Assembly: GCA_024637135.1 (NCBI GenBank)
Contig: JAGXFT010000028.1
Location: 1-41,199, forward strand
Origin: Nitriliruptorales bacterium
GTDB lineage: Bacteria; Actinomycetota; Nitriliruptoria; Nitriliruptorales; Nitriliruptoraceae
Length of the DNA: 41,199 bases
Direction: 5' to 3'
Shown: positions 39,082-41,199 of the stretch, in pieces
Position numbering within the stretch: position 1 is the first letter of the stretch
Layout: each line of letters starts with the position of its first letter
Position numbers and translations under genes: made by a program
The notes under the pieces: model-generated
Databases searched by the model: none
What the model saw: the letters and a program-made list of their open reading frames with translations, nothing else
What the model was told of the DNA's origin: nothing

Positions 39082-40145
39082 GCACGGGTGAGGTGGTCGC
39101 GCCGACCGGACGTCGCGGCTGGCGACCGCGATTGTCGCCGGTGGTCCGCCACGAACTGGCCGACCGATTCCGCGGCAACCGGGGTGGCCTGGTCGTGACC
39201 GGGTACGTGGGGGTGATGGGACTCGTGCTGGTGCTGCTGTACCTGCTGGTGTCGTCGCTGGCGGCCCAGGACATCGGGTTCGACCAGGCGGGCGTGGGCC
39301 GGTTCCTGTTCGAGAACTTCATCGCGCTGGAGTTCGGCTTCATGCTGTTCGTCGGGGCCGGGTACGCCGCCGCACAGGTCGCCGCCGAGCGCGAGCGCCA
39401 GACCCTGCCGCTGCTGCAGGTCACCGCGATGAGCCCGATGCAGATCGTGGCCGGGAAGTGGTGGGCGGTCGTTGCCTGGCAGGCCCTGTTGCTGGTCATG
39501 GGCATGCCACTGGCGGGCGCGGCGTCGTTCTTCGGCGGGGTCGGGGCGCTGGAGGTCCTGCTCGGCACGGTCCACATGGTCCTCGTCGCCGCCGCGTTCT
39601 CGGCGGTGGCGATCTGGATCTCGTCGGTCGTCCGGCGTACCAGCGTCGCCATCATCGTCACCTACGCCGCGCTGTTCGTCGTGCTGGTCGGGCCACTGGT
39701 CCTGGCGATCGCCGAGGCCATCGCCCGCGAGGACGTCCCCACGGCCTCGATGTACCTGCACCCGGGAACCGGGTTGGCGGCCGCGACCCTGGACGCCCAC
39801 GGGTTCCCGACGGCCTCGATCCTGAGCCCGTTCGTGGAGGCCATGGCCTGGCGGGGGGACGGGGCCGCCGACTTCGACGTGCTGGTGGACGGCGCCGGTG
39901 AGGGCTGGCGGGTCCGCGTGCTGGCGGTGCAGTGGACGGCCTCGTTGCTGGTGACCTGGTTGGCCCTGTGGCGCGCCAGCCGTCGCGTCCGGCCCGGCCG
40001 GGAGCCGCGCTCGCGCCGCTCGCGTCGGAACGGGACGACGCCGGGGGATCCTGCCCCGGTGCCGGGCACGGCGATCGGGGTCGGGGTGCCGGGTCCCGCA
40101 CCCGGCACGGTTCCGCCGCCCCCGCCGTCGGGCGGTCCGTCGTGA
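39078..40145 (+). CDS. ABC-2 type transporter permease
   Basis: 355-residue membrane subunit with about six helices and the ABC-2 pattern: an N-terminal amphipathic stretch (VVRHELADRFRGNRGG), then helix pairs, with the AAERERQTLPLLQVTAMSP coupling-helix segment near residue 110. An exported region with SPFVEAMAW follows helix five. The C-terminus is a Pro/Gly-rich, probably disordered tail of about 55 residues. It is coupled by 4-nt overlaps to the ATPase gene before it and the truncated gene after it. Confidence 0.88.
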   Translation: MSTGEVVAPTGRRGWRPRLSPVVRHELADRFRGNRGGLVVTGYVGVMGLVLVLLYLLVSSLAAQDIGFDQAGVGRFLFENFIALEFGFMLFVGAGYAAAQVAAERERQTLPLLQVTAMSPMQIVAGKWWAVVAWQALLLVMGMPLAGAASFFGGVGALEVLLGTVHMVLVAAAFSAVAIWISSVVRRTSVAIIVTYAALFVVLVGPLVLAIAEAIAREDVPTASMYLHPGTGLAAATLDAHGFPTASILSPFVEAMAWRGDGAADFDVLVDGAGEGWRVRVLAVQWTASLLVTWLALWRASRRVRPGREPRSRRSRRNGTTPGDPAPVPGTAIGVGVPGPAPGTVPPPPPSGGPS

Positions 40146-41183
40146 GCACCTCCGAGTCGGCGCTGGCGCGGGTGGTGGGGCTGGCACGTCGGCGCATGCG
40201 TGCGAACCGTGCCGTGGCCTTGGCGGTGCCGACGCTGGTGGCGGCCGGCCTCGGGGCCGTCGCGTGGACCGCCGTGGCACGGGTCGTCCCGGTCCCGGAC
40301 GGGGGCCCGGCCACGGCGCTGGTGGCGCTGGCGGCCGCCGTGGTGGCCCTGGGCGTCGGGTTGGCCACACGGATCCCGGACCGGCTGGCGGCCTGGGCTG
40401 CCGACCACTGGCTGCAGACCCGTGACGCCTTCACCACCGCCGTGGAGTACGCCGACCGGGAGCCCGGTCCCCACGACGAGCTCGTTGCGGCCCAGCGGCT
40501 GGCCGCGGAGGAGTGCGCCGCCACGATCCGGACACTGCCGGGCCGGGTCCGGGTGCCGACGCGCCCGTTGGTGGCCGGCGTCGCGCTGGTGCTCGTCGCG
40601 GCCTGGTTGGGCGTGTCCGCGAACCCCGTCGAGGCGGAGCAGGCCGAACTGGCTCGGCAGCGTGCGCTGGTGGACGCCGAGGCCGAGGCGCTGGAGGATG
40701 CGGCCGACGCACTGGCCGACGATCCGGCGACCGCGGACCTGGCCCGGGAGTTGCGCGCTGCGATCGAGGAACTGGACGGGGTGGCCGCCGAGGAGGCCGC
40801 CGCGCGCCTGCGCGAACTGGCCGCGGCACTGCGGGCGGACGTCCCCCAGGACCTCGGGGCCCAGCGCACGGCACTGTCCGGGCTCGGCGGCGAACTGGCG
40901 ACCGATCCGGTGGCCGATGGGGACACCGTGCGCGCCCAGCTGGACGCGCTCGCCGCGGAGCTGGAGGGCGTGGATCCGGCCGACACCGCGGCCCGGCTGG
41001 CAGAACTGGGGTCGGCGACCCAGTCGGGACTGCCCAGTGTCGGCGCCCACCTGCAGGCGGCGGCCGATGCCCTGGCCGCGGGCGACACCGCCGCTGCCTC
41101 GGAGGCCCTGGGTGCGGCCTCCGACGCCGTCGGCGCTGCCGCGGCCCAGCAGCAGGCCGCCGCCGCGGCCGCCGGGTCGGCGG
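40142..41183 (+). CDS. DUF4175-like membrane/coiled-coil protein, truncated at the contig end
   Basis: The frame opens with a GTG overlapping the permease stop and stays open to the end, about 347 residues. Two helices (about 24-46 and 57-76) precede a segment with WLQTRDAFTTAVEYA, then a third helix at about 141-158. The remainder is long, Ala/Glu/Leu-rich, heptad-like and probably coiled coil. This matches the start of DUF4175-type proteins found next to ABC transporters, MoxR ATPases and VWA proteins in other bacteria. The identification is tentative and the end is missing. The last 16 bases of the window are adapter and are not part of the gene. Confidence 0.6.
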
Positions 41184-41199
41184 CTGTCTCTTATACACA
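41184..41199 (+). other. Tn5/Nextera mosaic-end adapter sequence
   Basis: The last 16 bases, CTGTCTCTTATACACA, equal the start of the Nextera transposase mosaic end. This is library adapter left in the assembly, not genomic DNA. It also creates the telltale minus-strand N-terminus MYKRQ at the contig edge. Confidence 0.95.

Noticed and set aside
40431-41198. Minus-strand frame starting MYKRQ
   Set aside because: The first codons are the Nextera adapter read backwards, and the rest is antisense to the truncated DUF4175-like gene.
1-41199. CRISPR arrays, rRNA, tRNA genes and insertion sequences
   Set aside because: I saw no regularly spaced repeats, no rRNA-like sequence, no complete tRNA fold and no transposase gene.

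Overview
The window is GC-rich, densely packed bacterial DNA. It shows frequent GTG starts, many 4-nt ATGA/GTGA gene overlaps, TANNNT-type -10 boxes without clear -35 boxes, a Rex-hemA-hemC-hemD order and a C5 haem pathway. These traits suggest an actinomycete-like organism, probably a deep branch such as Nitriliruptoria/Euzebyales or Acidimicrobiia rather than Streptomyces or Mycobacterium. That placement is an inference from gene content, not from a marker gene. The last 16 bases match the Tn5/Nextera mosaic end, so the window is the end of an assembled contig and the last gene is cut by adapter sequence.

Layout. 1-1300: a secreted protein of unknown function in locally less GC-rich DNA, then a gene-free stretch with a 162-bp structured repeat. 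1299-8622: a CPA1-type Na+/H+ antiporter, a 28-residue membrane peptide, a xylose-isomerase-like TIM-barrel protein, an acyl-CoA ligase coupled to an MFS transporter, an unknown 8-TM protein and a glutaredoxin-like protein. 8756-15865: Rex, then hemA-hemC-hemD, a YihY/BrkB membrane protein and hemB, then a glycerophosphodiester phosphodiesterase. On the minus strand follow a frameshifted YqeY-like gene and an alpha/beta hydrolase. 17809-19886: hemL coupled to a TlpA/ResA-like lipoprotein, followed by REP-like hairpins.

20204-27019 is the most interesting block. It is an apparent operon for a b6f-like menaquinol:cytochrome c reductase: split cytochrome b with a predicted haem c_n cysteine, a Rieske protein and a membrane-anchored dihaem cytochrome c. 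It also carries a 2[4Fe-4S] ferredoxin and two membrane proteins I do not recognise, and ends with ResA-like and CcdA proteins for cytochrome c maturation. A second copy of the structured repeat (27020-27185) separates it from cydAB (27293-29745), the bd-type terminal oxidase. Haem synthesis, cytochrome maturation, a bc complex, a bd oxidase and the NADH-sensing repressor Rex thus lie together as a respiratory neighbourhood.

29841-34809 (minus) is a membrane/lipid group: a CPBP protease, a PF10081-type membrane hydrolase, a DedA protein fused to a degenerate PAP2-like domain, and a UPF0104/LPG-synthase-TM protein. 34975-41183 (plus) holds a DUF1003 protein and a tightly coupled cluster: a large secreted/membrane protein, an ABC ATPase, an ABC permease and the start of a DUF4175-like protein.

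The two main novelty candidates are the paired structured repeats at 937-1098 and 27020-27185, whose helices show compensatory differences, and the expanded bc-complex operon.
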